Origin: Pontederia crassipes
Taxonomy: Eukaryota; Streptophyta; Magnoliopsida; Commelinales; Pontederiaceae
Length of the DNA stretch: 64,000 nucleotides
Direction of reading: 5' to 3'
Assembly: GCA_030549335.1 (NCBI GenBank)
Contig: CM060197.1
Location: 23,448,501 to 23,512,500 of the forward strand
The notes beneath the pieces were generated by a model. That model was not told the origin of the DNA. It ran no database searches and saw nothing but the letters and a program-made list of their open reading frames with translations. Made by a program: the position numbers and the translations under genes. Below, one piece after another: positions 43,382-55,711 of the stretch (positions are counted from its first letter, which is position 1; every line of letters begins with the position of its first letter).

Positions 43382-45015
43382 ATCCATAAACCAAATACAA
43401 ATACAAAAAAAAAAAATCTTTGTGCTACATTCTTGTTCTCGGCCTGTCCTTTATTTTCACCATTACCAAAAGATCTATTTTCTATGTTCAAAATAATGTT
43501 TCGTTCTTGTTTTTTCCGATCTAAATAATGAATATTTCCATAGAAAAAGGATTATTAAAGAAAATACTATCATCCTCATGACTCTCTTCCCCTATGTTCT
43601 TTAAATCAGGCAAGCTTTTAGAATCTCCCAAGTAAGATCTTGCAATTTTCGCCAAATCTCAACCATCTATGCTTGTTATCCATTACTATCTCGTCATTTA
43701 CACCTTATAAGATACATATGCTCTTAATTTGTTTCTTTTTTCGAATAATTGAGTAGGGCTTTCATGTTTACCAGTGATCGAGATAGACCATTAGTAGGTG
43801 ACAATTTAACCTTGGCAACACATTAAATTTATCAATAATTTATTTCAATCAAATATGATAGTTTGATAAATCTAATGAATTTTAAAATAAAATAATTTAC
43901 TTCAATCTAACAAATCAGGATCTTCAAAGATGATTTGTGCATGCGGGTATTTATAAATACGGAGATTTGGAGAGACAAACTACACGTCGACATATAAATT
44001 AATGGATATGGGGAAAATGCCTGAACAGTAGGTAGCTTATTGATCTTATCAGCTTATTAATATTTTCAGCATGTGGAGAAGCGAAATTGGTTGAATTGAA
44101 ACTATAATCATGCATGCAATCAACTTATTCTGAACATCTCAAATTTTTTCCATTATATAATTTTAAGCAACTAGGAACTTGAATAAATAAGGTTTGTGGT
44201 GAATGGTGATAGTTATTCTGCAATAGGCGATGGCGAAGAACAAGAATGATGCTCATCTGACGGACAAAAAAGAGGTAGAAAGGGATACAGCAAATGGTTG
44301 CTGAAGAACCATATTTGTTCCTTAAAACTTCCCTCAAAAGAGAAAATAAAGTTCCTAATGTTTATCCCACAAACACTAAATTCTATTGCAGTGGAAGAAA
44401 CATACCCCTTGTACGTACATCACTTAAAAAGATGGAGGTTCATCCCAGCTGCATGGTACAGTTTAAAGTTTTTGAAGCTACACGAGTTGTTATCCCGAAA
44501 ATCACAGAGAAACTTTGGTCACAACGGCAAAGCAAGCCCTGTATCACAGTATAAACATGTTAAAGATAGTTTCGGAACACCTTTCCCTGAAAAAATGTTT
44601 CAGCACAAGCACAACTAAAAAGACTGGATATCTTTATTATATCCTTCAACTGAAAAACGAAAATACACTAATAACACTTGACAATCCAAATAACGATGTA
44701 TAATATTTATGAAAAATGCCTAATTCTTAAAGCTACAGTTTCTTATCATAATCCTGCAATAATTTCCAACAATTTGAGGAATGAAGAAAAGACTGAAATA
44801 GAATATGTTCCTGCAAAGAAATCAAGGTAAAATTCCTCACATGCAATGGCTCTTCCCTCTCCAAAGCAACCACGCATGGCCATTATCAGATGTCCTTGTT
44901 CAAACCTATCATCAGATACAAACAATTCAGTACATTGAAATGCCCTATAATTATGAAAAACTAAATACCTATTCATTAGCAGCAAATTTAAATTGCTAGA
45001 CAATGTTAGTTCAAC
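43382..45015. other. Spacer, no gene recognised
   Basis: Moderately AT-rich DNA. Overlapping plus-strand ORFs of 86 and 106 codons (44294-44618) and a minus-strand ORF of 100 codons (44746-45048) have no family resemblance; the latter runs into the retroposon at 45030 and is not supported. Confidence 0.4.
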
Positions 45016-45029
45016 TCTTCCATTAGTGA

Positions 45030-45218
45030 ACAACAACAACAACAACAAAGCCTTATCCCACTAGGTGGGGTCGGCTACATGGATCATACGACGTCATTCC
45101 GCTCTATTCGTTGATCCATGTTCATGAGATTCGACAGGGTTTTACGTTGGCTGTCGGGACCTAACACAACCCTCCTCCTTTATCCGGACTTGGGACCGAC
45201 TATAAAACATAGGCGGAG
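45030..45218 (-). mobile_element. Short retroposon with an RTE LINE 3' tail (189 bp)
   Basis: Flanked by a perfect 14-bp target duplication tcttccattagtga (45016-45029 and 45219-45232). On the minus strand it ends cggaatgacgtcgtatgatc, ccgaccccacctagtgggataaggc, then (TTG)n. That is the same 3' tail as the LINE at 42455-43368. Its 5' half (agtcggtcccaagtccggat) is not in the other copy. It may be a severely 5'-truncated RTE LINE or a SINE that shares the LINE tail. No clear Pol III A and B boxes are seen. Confidence 0.8.
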
Positions 45219-45232
45219 TCTTCCATTAGTGA

Positions 45233-47289
45233 GCATTTAAGGCAAAATTGATCAGCTAACTTAGAGTGAATTTCATCTCCAGCGACTTTTATGTATTTTA
45301 TTGAACTGTGTGATTTTGCACAGGAAACTGATGCTCCATGCTAGATTGAGGAAAGTAATGAGGAAACTAATGGAAGAAGGCTAATGAGAGGGACTAATGG
45401 AGGGTAAAACCAGTTCCCTCCATCTTCAATCTCACATATTAAGTTTTGTTACGATGCTAATTTTGCATTCCCTCTCCATTGAAATTTCTATCTTAGCAAT
45501 GGAGAAAAAGATTAATTTTTACCTTACTTGCATCAATCCTCCTTTCCTTGATTAACTATAAGGCATGAGTATTGTTAAACTAAGGCATTTACTCAAGAGT
45601 CTCCAATAAACTGCTACATGCTCATGAGACTCGTTCCACTATGTTGATCATGTGGTCATTATTTAGATTTTTTTTAATGATTTGACATGAACATTATAAA
45701 TATGTATGTAATGTAATACTAAAGGAAGGGAAATTATCTATATGTTTCTATTTGGAATCAGAATGTCTTTTGTCCAACAATGGAATTTCCACCATTAAAG
45801 CAATACCACTAATATGCATAGCATCAAACTCTTCCAAACAAACAACTCAAGGTAACCTCCAACTTCCTCCTCCTTGCCTTCGTTAGTGCCATTGATGGTT
45901 CCTCTGCTCCCGAGCATTGCCATTCAAGTAGCACATGCTTGAGGGATTCTTGTGATACAACCTCCAAGGTTTTGCAAGGTTCAAAATATCATGGATCTCA
46001 TGCAGCAATGAATTGGAATTCTGGAACTCTTCCTGCGGGGTGGCTCCTCCACTTCGTCAATCACATATAGGTCTAGAAAGGATAGAGCCCTGCTTTTTGC
46101 AACTCTCTGAGCAACCTGGTTACAAACAAATAGAGTTGTTTTCCAAGGAGAACGTTGCTATGTGGACAACATAATTTTTGAGAAGCGGTGGACAGCATAA
46201 TCAACCATGCTTCCCAACTGACTTTCAGATGGAACTTGAACTGATACTTTGGCTCTATTTATTTATCCTCTTAATGCTATCTTGTAATCCATCCTCTTAA
46301 TTGCATGAATAAAATAAGGGAATTGGATGTTTAATCATCCTTCTCTTTCTCAAAATAAAGAAAAAAAAACTCCAAGGCTTTGCTCTTCATTTCCCTGCCA
46401 TGCTGACTCCCACCATAGTCTCTTCTTCAGTGACCTCTTTCACTTGGCAGACATATCCCCTCGGTTCATGCCCAATCCAATTGCTACCCAGGATGTGCTC
46501 TAGAAAATCCTGGGGCAGCTTACGTTTGAGCGAGGAGCTGGCTTGCCACCTGATCTTGGTCATGCACTCTATTTGTTGAAGCTACTCACCTCACTATTGC
46601 AGCTCCACCTGTTGGCCCTCTTGCACTTGTGCTCATAAGAAAGGTTCTTAAAGTCATATGAGTTTACGACTTTACACCCTCTATGCCCTCTAAACAAGTG
46701 AACTCAACACAGATGTGTAACTTGAAATAATCTGGAGTAGACTCGTGAGTGAACTTGATAAACTCTGGTAGACTCAAGTAAAGTTAACAAGAGCTTTGAA
46801 GGTGTTGTTAAAATAGAAAACTTCTGTGGATTTTCGGAGTCATCCATATTTTCTGGTGACCAAGTAATCTGTTCAACAGTCTCCATTGATATGTATATAT
46901 ATATATATATATATTGAGAGGTCAGTCTCCACTGGTATTGCGGCATGCCCCATTATCTAGTATCCTGTTACAATTATAAAAAAAACAAGAAATTGTACAA
47001 ATATGTCTTTAATGCAATGCTAAAGGCGTGGGCAAATATCTATAATATTCCATAAATCTCACGAAGTGTTTAATTTGGTTTATCTGCTCATTAAAATGTA
47101 AAACCCATTGGAGGATATTTGTGGGACCACTTCTAAAGGGTGCAACACAAGAACATGGACTTCCCAAAGTCACTCATCTTAGTACTAGTCACATCCAAGC
47201 TTGTGGTGCATTAAAGCTGGTTTGATCAATTCTATGATAAACCTAATATTGAACTTCCAAACAGATACAAAACTTTTGCAGATTTTCAA
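45233..47289. other. Stretch without a supported gene; one internal repeat
   Basis: Mixed composition. A segment near 46790-46870 (cttctgtggattttcggagtcatccatat) recurs imperfectly at 47272-47330, so part is an old local duplication. An (AT)n run lies at 46893-46913. The minus strand near 46380-46640 reads CMTKIRWQASSSLKRKLPQ in an open frame of unknown origin. Confidence 0.4.
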
Positions 47290-48110
47290 AGTCATCCATA
47301 TTTTTCTAGTGAGCCACCCAAGCAGCTGACAATCTTACTAACTACATTTTGAGAAGTGAAATACGGAAATTTAGATGTGTAAGACAAGCCAAACAAACCT
47401 TCACACAAGAAAATTTCCCCTCCTCTCCAAAGAGTGTGTGATTCCGTTTCAGCCAAATGGCCTACATAACTGACATAGCTGTCAATGTCAGGCATCTCCC
47501 GCCTTGGTCAACCCATGTGTAGGTGTCCCCTATCAATCGCCAAAGCATGTCCAACATCGAAGTGTTTTTTGAGGAGGAACATCGAAGTGTTGATGCCAGG
47601 TTACCCCATCTTCCACTACTCCTCGGAGGTGATGGGACAATTGCAACAGAGATGGCTGATTTCCTCCTCTGACAGCCCGCACATGATGCAAGTCATATGT
47701 GTCTGGTGCCCATCTTGCCATGTATGCACATGTGAGGATCCGGGCATGCCTCATAAGTCAAACAAAAATCTTGACCTAGAGGGGCATGTGAGATGTACTG
47801 ATAGCCTGCTCTACTCATCATGTGCATACTGGCAATAGGTGCAAAAAACCAACCTCACAAAAAATCAATCTGCAAGCCATGTCCACCAGTCATCCCAACC
47901 TCCATCAGGGTGATACGTTGCAATCCCATCTAATAGGGTGAGGAGCTTAGCAAATCGCTAATCAGGGAGACAAACCCAAAAGAGAGGTGTCCAAGTACCT
48001 CCTGTCCAACAGTCTGCAACTGATGCCATCAGTCACTCAATAAAGCAGCTAGTCTGGGGTGTGCCTCAGTTAATGTGCCGCCTGTAGTCCACTTGTGTCT
48101 CCAGAATGAC
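47290..48110 (-). pseudogene. LINE ORF2 C-terminal (zf-RVT) remnant
   Basis: Minus-strand frames read TCIMCGLSEEEISHLCCNCP, a C-x2-C...H-x3-4-C finger, then AIWLKRNHTLFGEE and FSCVKVCLACLTHL. This is the zf-RVT end of plant L1-like reverse transcriptases (a W..WL.RN...F pattern). Frames are broken by stops. It may also be a host copy of such a domain, but decay favours a dead LINE. Confidence 0.55.
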
Positions 48111-48939
48111 AAGTGCTGAAATTTATGTAATTTACAAAGTTGCCAGTTCTACTTGAAGAGTATTTTACTCCCATGTCACTTTTTGCAATTTTCTTGGTTA
48201 AATGAAGTTGTAAGTTCTCCTTTGTGGAAAAATGTCTCATTTTCTAGTCCCATGCCTGTTCTTTTGTCTTTTCCCCTATAAATGTTTTTGGTACATACTC
48301 CATTCCAACTGATCACCACATATGTATTGTAAATATGCCGTTATATACTCCATTCTCTTCATTTATTTAATCATATTTTTTCTTGTTCTCTTCATATTTA
48401 ATAGTTTTTGTTCTCTCATTTCTCCTCAAGTTGTTTGTCAAATCGGAACACATGAGGACCAATCACCTTTGCAATATTCTAAGCCAATAACAAGGGAAAA
48501 AGAAATAGCAAAAGACCCAACTAAACCCATAACAAACTTTGCTTGCTGCCTCATGTAACCTCATGTTTTTTGTCAAATCAGAATGGATGAGACCAATTAC
48601 TTCTCCAGTTTTCTAAATTGATAACGATGATATAAGTAGCACAATATCTAATTAAACAAAATAAAATAAATTCCACTTTGAACCCTTTTTGTGATAGCAC
48701 AACTAGCTTATTTACAATTACACAAACATGTGGGAACCAGTAACAGCGAAATATGTTCAGTGTCCATAATGGCGAAAAAACAGCTATTCTTCTAGAATTA
48801 TCAGCTAATACAATTGGATGAGTTTTATTTTTCTACAAAGAGCATTAGATCCAATGAAAAGATAACAGAGTTTCAAGCATCAAAGATAAAAGATTTCCAC
48901 AGTCTTAATCCAAGGCCACGACAAATTGAGCTTATGCAC

Positions 48940-49282
48940 CTACAATTCTCGCAAAAATGAAAGAACAACGAGTTTTGGATGGTCACCTTGCGAAAGCCAA
49001 CTCCAGCAGAAGGAATCCACGGCGATGAACGATTTCAACCGGGCGGAGGCAATGGCGCTGTGAAGCGGCATCAGTGTCTGGATGCCACCCAGCGACGGAA
49101 CGGCAGATCTGTGGCAACGAACCAGGAATGCTCGGAGACAACTTCGAACGAGAAAAGAGATGGACATTATAAGAGGAGCACGGATTGCCTCACCGACGCC
49201 GGAGTGAAGACGCCCTTCGATGCACAGACGGTTTCGGCAGGAGGGGCTTGGAGCGGAGCGCGACCGATCTCGCAGCCGCCAT
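48940..49282 (-). CDS. NUCLEAR FUSION DEFECTIVE 6-like small organellar protein (two frames)
   Basis: The N-terminal frame (ATG at 49282) reads MAAARSVALRSKPLLPKPSV and HRRASSLRRR, Arg/Ala/Ser-rich like a mitochondrial presequence, then stops at 49190. A second frame (49167 to 48940) gives RSAVPSLGGIQTLMPLHSAI and ASARLKSFIAVDSFCWSWLS. The LMPLHSA.ASARL.S.IAVDS.CWSWLSQG core is characteristic of the plant NFD6-like family of about 90-110 residues. The halves are joined in these proteins but lie in different frames here. The gap (gtgaggcaatcc to cgttcgaag, 52 bp) is flanked by GT and AG but is short for a plant intron. A frameshift is the alternative. AAGGTGACC after SQ may be a further splice donor. 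Confidence 0.55.
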
Positions 49283-50519
49283 GACGGCAGACCTCCACGG
49301 CGACGCCATCTCCAAATCTTCGAGTGCTACTGGCTCAAATCTTTCAGTGCCACTGCTTTCCATTCGGAAAAAAAAAAAAAGAAAACCCTTGCTAAATCCT
49401 TCACCGGGGACTGGGCCACCACCCACCAGCACGAAGGAACGTCCATCTCACAATCACTTTATTATGGGCCGGAAGATTGGCCCAATGAGTAAAAACTTGG
49501 CTCCTTTATTTGCAAGGGTAAAAATTTAAATGGAAAGTCATTAATGCCACTCGCATCTTAACGCCACAATCATTACACCCTTTTTTTTTCTTATATTTAT
49601 ATAAAGTCAATGCATAAGTACAATTTCAAATCTTACTTATATTTTTTTCTCATTTTTTTGTTATTTATCTTTTTTCTCTCATTTTTTTCCATCTGAAATA
49701 TGAATTGGTATCATAATAGCACCTTCAACGTATGATGACTACTTTATCTTAGTATTGAGAGGGATGCTTCCTCTCATAATAGCATCAATTTCAAACTCTC
49801 CACATCTTTTAACTATCACATTAGTGATTAATTTTAAATGGCTTAAAATGATTAAGGTTTCTCTTGCATTTAAAAATGAGCTCTCCACCTCTAGCGACGT
49901 GCATCCACATGTATCTGCTTTTGTGAGTTACCTTTTTGTTTTCATTTTTTTTTTTTTGCTTTATCAGTTTAAGTCGGGGTCGGCCGTGGGAGGCTTCGGG
50001 GGATTGAGAAGTGCGCCTGCAGGTGATCGCTGCGATGAGTGACCACATCACGAAAAGGAGCACCGAGCTCATGGTGCCATGGTGAGGCCTTCGTGGTTCT
50101 GGGGTCGGCTACGACATTGCTGATTGCCTGGAGTTGTTAGGTGATAGACCAAGATCGTGAGATGCTCCACGAGAGGGAATGAAGTGGGAGCGGCTTTTGT
50201 GGTGGTCACGATAGACGATTTCCCGCTAGTGTTGCGGCCGAAGGAGCGGTTACAATGAGGAGTACCTCTCGAGCTTGAGGACGTGTCCTCACCGAGCATG
50301 AGAATAATGAGGTTGCCCCTCGTCGAGGTCTCTATTGTCCCGATCGAGCACGAGGAGGACGCTCTCCATGCGCTTGTGCCAACGGCACACCTAGTTGTTG
50401 TTGTCATGGACAGGGGATCTGGTGGGACTACGGAAGGGTGTGGGGTCATCAAGGAGGGGAGGAAGCAAGGATTCTGAGGCGCTCGTGGAACCAATGGCGA
50501 TATGGAGTGATGGTGAGGG
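49283..50519. other. Upstream of the NFD6-like gene, then a GC-rich fragment
   Basis: 49283-49970 holds the presumed 5' region of the NFD6-like gene and then AT-rich DNA. 49970-50519 is GC-rich with open minus frames of up to 141 codons (50069-50494) that do not resemble a known family. The GC-rich block is interrupted at gaggg (50515-50519) by the copia insertion and resumes at 56023. Confidence 0.4.
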
Positions 50520-50830
50520 TGTCAAATAATACACAACCTTCACTGACTCTTGATTATATCATCTGAATCAACAACTTGCTATGCTCTTTAATGATGAGTT
50601 GCAAGAAATGAAAGAAGAAATCAAGTTGGGAGGAAAACGAATATGCATTTTCATTACTGCTCTAATACAGATTACAAACCCTCTTCATGGTTTTATATTG
50701 AGTAAAAAACCAATATTTACTCATACCGATATGTACAGTGTTACCTACCGTTATATAACACCAACTAACGATATGTACAAATATATACATTTATCTATAA
50801 TCTAAATCTGCAACTCTGATTGAGACAATA
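50520..50830 (-). repeat. 3' LTR of the copia element
   Basis: Plus-strand sequence TGTCAAATAATACACAACC...TTGAGACAATA, a close match to 55712-56022. In the element's sense it runs TATTGTCTC...ATTTGACA. Confidence 0.9.
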
Positions 50831-50842
50831 CTCCCCCTCAAG
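50831..50842 (-). other. Polypurine tract of the copia element
   Basis: Minus-strand cttgagggggag lies immediately upstream of the 3' LTR. Confidence 0.8.
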
Positions 50843-51440
50843 TTGGGACCTCAAACAAATTGAAAAGTCCCAACTTGGAGCTAAGTCGATCATGTTGTCC
50901 ACGGTTTAAAGCCTTTGTCAATAAGTCTGCAAGATGTTCCTTTGTTGACACATGAATCAACTGAACCTCCTGTTTTAAATATTTGTCACGCACGAAGTAA
51001 CAATCAATTTCAATATGTTTTGTGTGTTCGTGAAATACTAGATTTTCAGCAATCTGGATGGCAACTTTGTTATCATAGTGTACTGTGAATGGCTTTGTTA
51101 ATGGCAATGATAATTCTGAAAATAATCTGTCCAACCAAGTTATTTCAGCTGCAACAAGAGCAATGCTACGGTATTCTGATTCTGCTAAAGATCTGAAAAC
51201 AACATCTTATTTTTTCGATTTTCAAGATACAAGAGAACTCCCTATTTTCACACAAAATGCTGATACAGATTTCCTAGAGAATGGACAAGAAGCCCAATTA
51301 GCATCACAATATGCTGTTAGAGTAGTGTCCTACATAGAAGAGAATAAAATTCCTTTCCCTGGTGATCCTTTAAGATATCTCACAACCCATAGGGTAGCAG
51401 TCCAATGTGATTCCTTTGGCATGTGCATAAACTGACTTAA
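50838..51440 (-). pseudogene. Copia RNase H domain
   Basis: Minus frames read RYLKGSPGKGILFSS, TAYCDANWASCP, SLAESEYRSIALVAAEITWL, VHYDNKVAIQIAENLVFHEHT, KHIEIDCYFVRDKY and LADLLTKAL, the usual run of copia RNase H motifs. Frame changes and stops occur near 51200-51330. Confidence 0.85.
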
Positions 51441-52468
51441 CAATCGAACAACATAAGTGATATCCGGTCTTGTATTAGTTAAATATAACAATCGACCAAC
51501 AAGTTTTTGAAATTTCTCTTAATAGTCAAGTAATGGATCATTCTCAACTTTGTTTTTACAACTTACATCATATTCATAAGTTGTATATTTAATATTTTGT
51601 TCTAGAGGAGTTCCAACTGGTTTAGAACTAATAAGTCCAATATCAGCTAGTAAGGAGAGTGCATACTTTCTTTGTGTGAGAAATATATCTTTTTTTATCT
51701 CAACACTTCCATGCCAAGAAAGAATATTAGAGGTCCCAAGACTTTAATTTTGACTCTTGATTGGAGGTCTTCATTTGCCATGTTAATAAGATCTAAACTA
51801 TTTCCTGCAACTAGAATGTCATCCACATAAACCAGTAAGGCAACAAATTATGCCCCTCTTGACTTTGTAAACAAAGTATAGCCATTTCTACTCTGTATAA
51901 AACCAGCTTGTGTGAGGATTTCAGTGAACTTCAAATTCCATTGTCTAGAGGCTTGTTTTAAACCATATAAGGATCTTAAGAGTTTACATACTTTCCTTGA
52001 ATTCTCCCCCTTGCTACCATTTAATAAGGCATTATTAACATCCCAATGAAATAATAATCATTGCTTTTGAGCTGCAACTGTCAAGAGAGATCGAATGGTG
52101 ACAGATTTTGCTACTGGTGAAAATGTTTCTTTGAAATCAATTTCTTCCTCTTGATTATAACCATTGGCAAGTAGCCTAGTCTTGTATCTCTCTACCTTAC
52201 TAGTTGCTGTTAATTTCACTTTATATACCCATTTACAACCAACAGCCTTCTTTCCTGGAGGAAGATCTACTAGTTCCCAAGTATTATTAACCTTTAGTGC
52301 AACTAGCTCTTCTTCCATAGCCTGAACCCACTTGTCATCTTGAACAGCTTGGTTGTAAGAATGAGGCTCGAATATAGTTGATAGAGATGATAAAAAGACC
52401 TTATAGTGTGAAGAACATGCCTGGTAATTAAGATGGTTTTGTATTGGATGTGCAGAGGTAGAGAGCAT
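51441..52468 (-). pseudogene. Copia reverse transcriptase
   Basis: Open part 52058-52468 reads WVQAMEEELVALKVNNTWEL, LPPGKKAVGCKWVYKVK, YKTRLLANGYNQEEEIDF and ETFSPVAKSVTIRSLL, the N-terminal half of a copia-type reverse transcriptase. The catalytic VYVDDILV sits near 51811-51834 in another frame. Several stops lie between. Confidence 0.9.
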
Positions 52469-52638
52469 AGCTGAAGATGTAACATAGTCACGAAGCCACT
52501 ATGGTGGTCTAACTTGCCTCTTAGGGCGAACCTCTAGGAGAATTGTGGACAACTCTGAATTGCCCTGCTGCTTTTCAGGTAATACTGGTGATTCAGAAGT
52601 ATGAGAATCAGGAATATTATCATTTGGAGGAGAAGACT

Positions 52639-53135
52639 CTAAAAGAATTTGAGTTTCACATGAAGAGGACAAGGAATTGGAATAATCTGATTGAATCCAG
52701 AATTTGATGCATTAGAATCCTCTACTCTAGGATAAGAATCTTTTATATCTGAAATGGTTTTGTGATGTACAACAGATATTTCAGAAAAAGGAAAAACAAC
52801 TTCCAGAAATCTAACATCTCTGTTGACATAAGTTTTTTCTGTTTCCAATTCCAGAACTTTATACCCTCCAGAACTTTATACCCGTTCTGTGTCATTGAAT
52901 AACCCAGGAACACAAATGGAATAGCTCTTTTATCAAATTTATCTGTTATCAATTTATTTGTAGCAAAGCACATGCAACCAAACACTTTCAAATGTTTAAC
53001 ATCTGGAGGCTTCTTAAAAAATACTTCATAAGGTGACAAATTGTTTAAAACCTTCATAGGCAATCGATTAATGATATGTACAGCTGCTTGAATACTTTCT
53101 CCCCAAAAATGAATAGGTAAGCTAGATTGAAACAT
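52639..53135 (-). pseudogene. Copia integrase C-terminal part
   Basis: Reads PIHFWGESIQAAVHIINRLP, LSPYEVFFKKPPDVKHLKVF, GCMCFATNKL and RAIPFVFLGYS, the conserved end of copia integrases. It is separated from the core domain by a stop at about 53190. Confidence 0.85.
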
Positions 53136-53189
53136 GAGAGATCTTGCTACTTCAAGAATATGTCTATGTTTTCTTTCAACTAGACCATT

Positions 53190-54029
53190 TCATTTTTTAG
53201 CAAATAAATCTCTACATACTGCACTTGAGTATTCTGATCCATTATCTGATCTTACTACTTTAACTCGTTTCTGAAATTGATTTTCTGCCATGGATAAAAA
53301 CTTTGATATAATTGAATTAGCCTCTGTTTTATTCTTGATCAGATAGACCCAAGTTAGTCTGCTGAAACCATCTACTAGATTAATGAAATAGATAAATCCA
53401 TTGTGAGTGGAACATTTAAAAGGACCCCAAGTATCCATATGTATTAGATCTAAAGGATTCATTACAGAAGTATTGGAAGCCATAAAAGGCAATTGAGTTT
53501 GTCTAGCTAAAGGACAAAGTCTACATTGTAACATATTTAGATGTTTACAGTTTTCGAAAAAAGAAATATATTGCAATCTATCAACTGGTAAATGTCCCAA
53601 TCTTTGATGCCAAAGCTTCAAATCATTGATGGCTGCAGCTAATTCAAAATTTTTTAAGTCCTCCTGAAGATAGTATAGACCTCCTTTCTTTTCACCAATC
53701 TGCCTCTCCTTCCCAGCTAATTGGTCCTGAACAATACAATAAGTTGGAGTAAACTTCACTGACCATTCTAAATCTTTGGTCAGTTGACTAACAGAGATTA
53801 GATTGAATTTAAAATCAGGTACAAAGAGAACATTGGTGAATTTTTTTCCACATTTCAGCATGAAAAATCCTTTATGTGTGGCATGAGACAAAGATCCATT
53901 TGGCATTGAAACTGTGTTAGTATCAGATAAAGTTTCTATTTCATCCAACCACTTCAGATTTGATGTCATATGATTTGAAGCTCCATTATCAATGATCCAA
54001 TTGTGACTATCTAGAGATTCATAACCCAT
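53190..54029 (-). pseudogene. Copia protease, GAG-pre-integrase and integrase core
   Basis: The 279-codon frame starts with WIIDNGASNHMT, where the protease motif normally reads DSGA. It continues with KLWHQRLGHLP and QCRLCPLARQ, the HHCC zinc-binding domain, and then the core with HMDTWGPF, FINLVDGFSRLTWVY and VVRSDNGSEYSS. The two core acidic positions visible here are kept, and the frame ends before the downstream glutamate. Loss of Ser next to the protease Asp might reduce activity. Confidence 0.9.
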
Positions 54030-54086
54030 ACCCCATATTTATTGTATGCTCCACAGAATTCTTTGATTGCTCTTTATTGACTAATT

Positions 54087-54984
54087 GTAGTATAACTTCA
54101 TATTGATCTTCAGTAAATAATGGTGCTTTGGTTTCTGAAATGGGCTCTTCAACCTTCTCACTTTATATGCATGTTTTTTGCCAAACCTAAACACTATTAC
54201 TAACAGGGAATGGAGTTCGTCTTGTTAAACTTGGAAGGATAGCCAATCAACTTATAACATTGATTCTTTTTATGTCCTGGTTTTTTACAATGATCACAAA
54301 TGATATAGTCATTCTTTCTAGATTTTCCTAGTTGATTGTTGTTACTAAACATTGTCGGTTGCTGATTTGTAGCACTGATAGTCAAAAGAAGTGATATCTT
54401 TTGCCTTTGTTCTTCCTCAATTAAAAGAGAATATGCCTGATTACTACTAGGCAAAGGTCTAGTTAACAGAATCTGAGTCCTTGCTTGATTGAAATCATCA
54501 TTAAGTCCCATAAGAAATTTATAGAGTAAATAATGGTAGTATAACTTCATATTGATCTTCAGTAAATAATGGTGCTTTGGTTTCTGAAATGGGCTCTTCA
54601 ACCTTCTCACTTTCTACGCATGTTTTTTGCCAAACCTAAACACTATTACTAACAGGGAATGGAGTTCGTCTTGTTAAACTTGGAAGGATAGCCAATCAAC
54701 TTATAACATTGATTCTTTTTATGTCTTGGTTTTTTACAATGATCACAAATGATATAGTCATTCTTTCTAGATTTTCCTAGTTGATTGTTGTTACTAAACA
54801 TTGTCGGTTGCTGATTTGTAGCACTGCTAGTCAAAAGAAGTGATATCTTTTGCCTTTGTTCTTCCTCAATTAAAAGAGAATATGCCTGATTAATACTAGG
54901 CAAAGGACTAGTTAACAGAATCTGAGTCCTTGCTTGATTGAAATCATCATTAAGTCCCATAAGAAATTTATAGAGTTTCTGTTG
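54087..54984 (-). repeat. 449-bp tandem duplication within the copia gag region
   Basis: The sequence at about 54087-54535 is repeated at about 54536-54984 with few differences. Both copies contain the zinc knuckle CDHCKKPGHKKNQC (minus strand), YKFLMGLNDDFNQARTQI and a terminal TNSIPC followed by a stop. The repeat junction lies at aatttatagag/taaataatggtag. Confidence 0.9.
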
Positions 54985-55700
54985 ATTTTGAGCTTCAACA
55001 TGCTCCTTTAAAATATCTAGAGTAGGCAATGATGGTAGCATAAGTCTATCTTCCTAGAGATTTTTCAGTTTAGTGTAGTAATCTGCTATGCTCAGAGAGC
55101 TTTGTACAAGTGAATTTATTTCACTTTGTACCATATAAACTTTCTTTGCATTATGTTTTTTAAATCTTTTCTTAAGATCTGCCCATATATCACTTGCATT
55201 TTGAATGTATGAAAATTTGTCAATTAAGCCTTTAGCACAAGTACTTCTTATCCATGACAAGACCAGTGCATTACAACATTCCCACTGAAAATTGCAAGGA
55301 CTCATCTACTTTATCCATAGTGAACAATCCATTTACAAATCCATGTTTATTTTTTGCTAATAAGGCATTGTATAAGGAATTACTCCATTGAGTATAGTTT
55401 TCAGAACCAATCAATTGTTCAGTAATGAGAAGCCAAAGGCACTAAAAAACAAGGGGCTGAAAAAATCAATAGAGATCACAGATCTTGTACTAAAAAAAGA
55501 GCCAGATCCATCAGTCGACATATAAACAGATTTGTAAAAGGAAGATCAAATCTCCAAGAGCAGAAGTATGAATCAGAACTCAAATTTATAAGATGCAGAT
55601 CAAACCTCCAAGAACTAAGATCCAGATCCAGAGAAAACACAAGGGGAAAAAATGCAAACCAAATAACAGATTGATGATGAACTAGTGTACATTAACTTTG
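54200..55700 (-). pseudogene. Copia gag, with duplicated zinc-knuckle region
   Basis: Minus-strand frames from the primer side: LIGSENYTQWSNSLYNALLA near 55400, then MSPCNFQWECCNALVLSWI and IWADLKKRFKKHNAKKVY (55054-55305). Next comes the capsid tail FLMGLNDDFNQARTQILL and the CCHC knuckle, present twice because of the 449-bp duplication. Stops and frame changes interrupt the chain. This is the UBN2-type gag of plant copia elements. Confidence 0.8.
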
Positions 55701-55711
55701 CTCTGATACCA
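55700..55711 (-). other. Primer binding site of the copia element
   Basis: Minus-strand TGGTATCAGAGC, a perfect match to the plant initiator tRNA-Met site, lies immediately after the 5' LTR. Confidence 0.95.

Noticed and set aside
44294-45048. ORFs of 86-106 codons on both strands
   Set aside because: No family match; one runs into the retroposon tail at 45030.
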